Positions 5,298-5,627 of a DNA stretch of 5,627 nucleotides are shown piece after piece. The position numbers and the translations under genes were made by a program. The DNA lies in NCBI GenBank assembly GCA_002296285.1, contig DBHX01000043.1:1-5627 (forward strand). Direction: 5' to 3'. Each line of letters begins with the position of its first letter. The first letter of the stretch is position 1. The notes below the pieces were generated by a model. That model ran no database searches, was not told the DNA's origin, and worked only from the letters and a program-made list of their open reading frames with translations. This DNA is from a bacterium UBP8_UBA817 (lineage in GTDB: Bacteria > Margulisbacteria > Marinamargulisbacteria > UBA817).

Positions 5298-5627
5298 ATG
5301 TCAAAATTAATGATTTCTTCCTCTGGGTTAAGGGGAATTATTGGTGAGCATATGACGGTGCATACCCTTGAACCGTTCGTTCGGGCGTTTTTAAAATGGT
5401 GTCCGGAAGGAAAAATTATTGTTGGAGGCGATACCCGAACCTCTCACTCTGCCATATCACAATTGGTGATGTCCATCTGTCAGTTATGTGGTCGGGATAT
5501 TGTCTACATTGGTCAAGTGCCCACACCGACCGTTCAGCAAATGGTTCGCCAGACCATGGCGGCGGGTGGATTTGCAATCACAGCCTCTCACAACCCTGTT
5601 CCATGGAATGGAATTAAAATCATTAAT
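5298..5627 (+). CDS. phosphohexomutase (phosphoglucosamine/phosphomannomutase family), 5' part only
   Basis: The first 110 codons of an alpha-D-phosphohexomutase are present and open to the right edge; the family is usually about 440-470 residues. Domain 1 features are visible: SSSGLRGIIGE (7-17, the N-terminal substrate/phosphate loop with Arg12), VGGDTR (42-47), and VPTPTVQ (74-80). The phosphoserine loop TASHNP (95-100) has Ser97 as the catalytic phosphorylated residue. WNGIK (103-107) follows it. These enzymes interconvert hexose 1- and 6-phosphates through a bisphosphate intermediate, feeding cell-wall or polysaccharide precursors. The TASHNP-VPWNGIK form differs from classic E. coli-type GlmM, so glucosamine, mannose and glucose phosphates all remain possible. 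The GGAG site at 5288-5291 sets the start. It is transcribed away from plsC. Confidence 0.93.
   Translation, partial: MSKLMISSSGLRGIIGEHMTVHTLEPFVRAFLKWCPEGKIIVGGDTRTSHSAISQLVMSICQLCGRDIVYIGQVPTPTVQQMVRQTMAAGGFAITASHNPVPWNGIKIIN

Noticed and set aside
5396..5617. 73-residue plus-strand open frame
   Set aside because: It is out of frame with the phosphohexomutase, whose frame carries TASHNP and other family motifs across the same bases.
1..5627. Novel defence, mobile, CRISPR or retron-type system
   Set aside because: All substantial open frames are accounted for by housekeeping families plus two zinc-ribbon proteins. There are no repeat arrays, integrases, transposases, nucleases or reverse transcriptase motifs.

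Overview
The window reads as ordinary chromosomal housekeeping DNA from a moderately AT-rich bacterium. It is probably Gram-negative: there is an exported YceI-type protein, and a metX-metW pair of the kind best known from Proteobacteria. The tRNA gene carries an encoded CCA end and the U1-A72 pair typical of bacterial tRNA-Gln. The sequence alone does not fix the lineage. I see no phage, IS element, CRISPR array, toxin-antitoxin pair or other mobile or defence system.

Layout. Positions 1-74 (minus) are a tRNA-Gln(UUG) gene with a good sigma70-type promoter just upstream. Positions 115-236 hold a large imperfect inverted repeat that encloses a 10-bp direct repeat. Positions 237-1058 (minus) encode a zinc-ribbon plus TPR protein. 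A 100-bp divergent promoter region (1059-1158) separates it from a rightward cluster of five genes that overlap at every junction: a secreted YceI-family protein, a small zinc-ribbon membrane protein, undecaprenyl-diphosphatase UppP, homoserine O-acyltransferase MetX and its partner MetW (1159-4456). A plsC-type acyltransferase faces this cluster on the minus strand (4476-5201). A second divergent promoter region (5202-5297) leads into the first 110 codons of a phosphohexomutase that runs off the right edge.

How the genes fit together. MetX and MetW form one functional pair, making the activated homoserine ester for methionine synthesis. UppP (lipid-carrier recycling for the cell wall), PlsC (phosphatidic acid) and the phosphohexomutase (hexosamine or hexose phosphate supply) all serve envelope building. 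YceI-family proteins bind isoprenoid-type lipids, which is at least suggestive next to UppP, an undecaprenyl-lipid enzyme. The most interesting signals are regulatory. Both leftward protein genes lack a Shine-Dalgarno sequence and have a -10-like hexamer 6-7 bases before the ATG, which predicts leaderless mRNAs. The plsC and phosphomutase promoters appear to use the same -35 bases in opposite directions. Methionine genes are embedded in an envelope-gene operon with no visible methionine control element.
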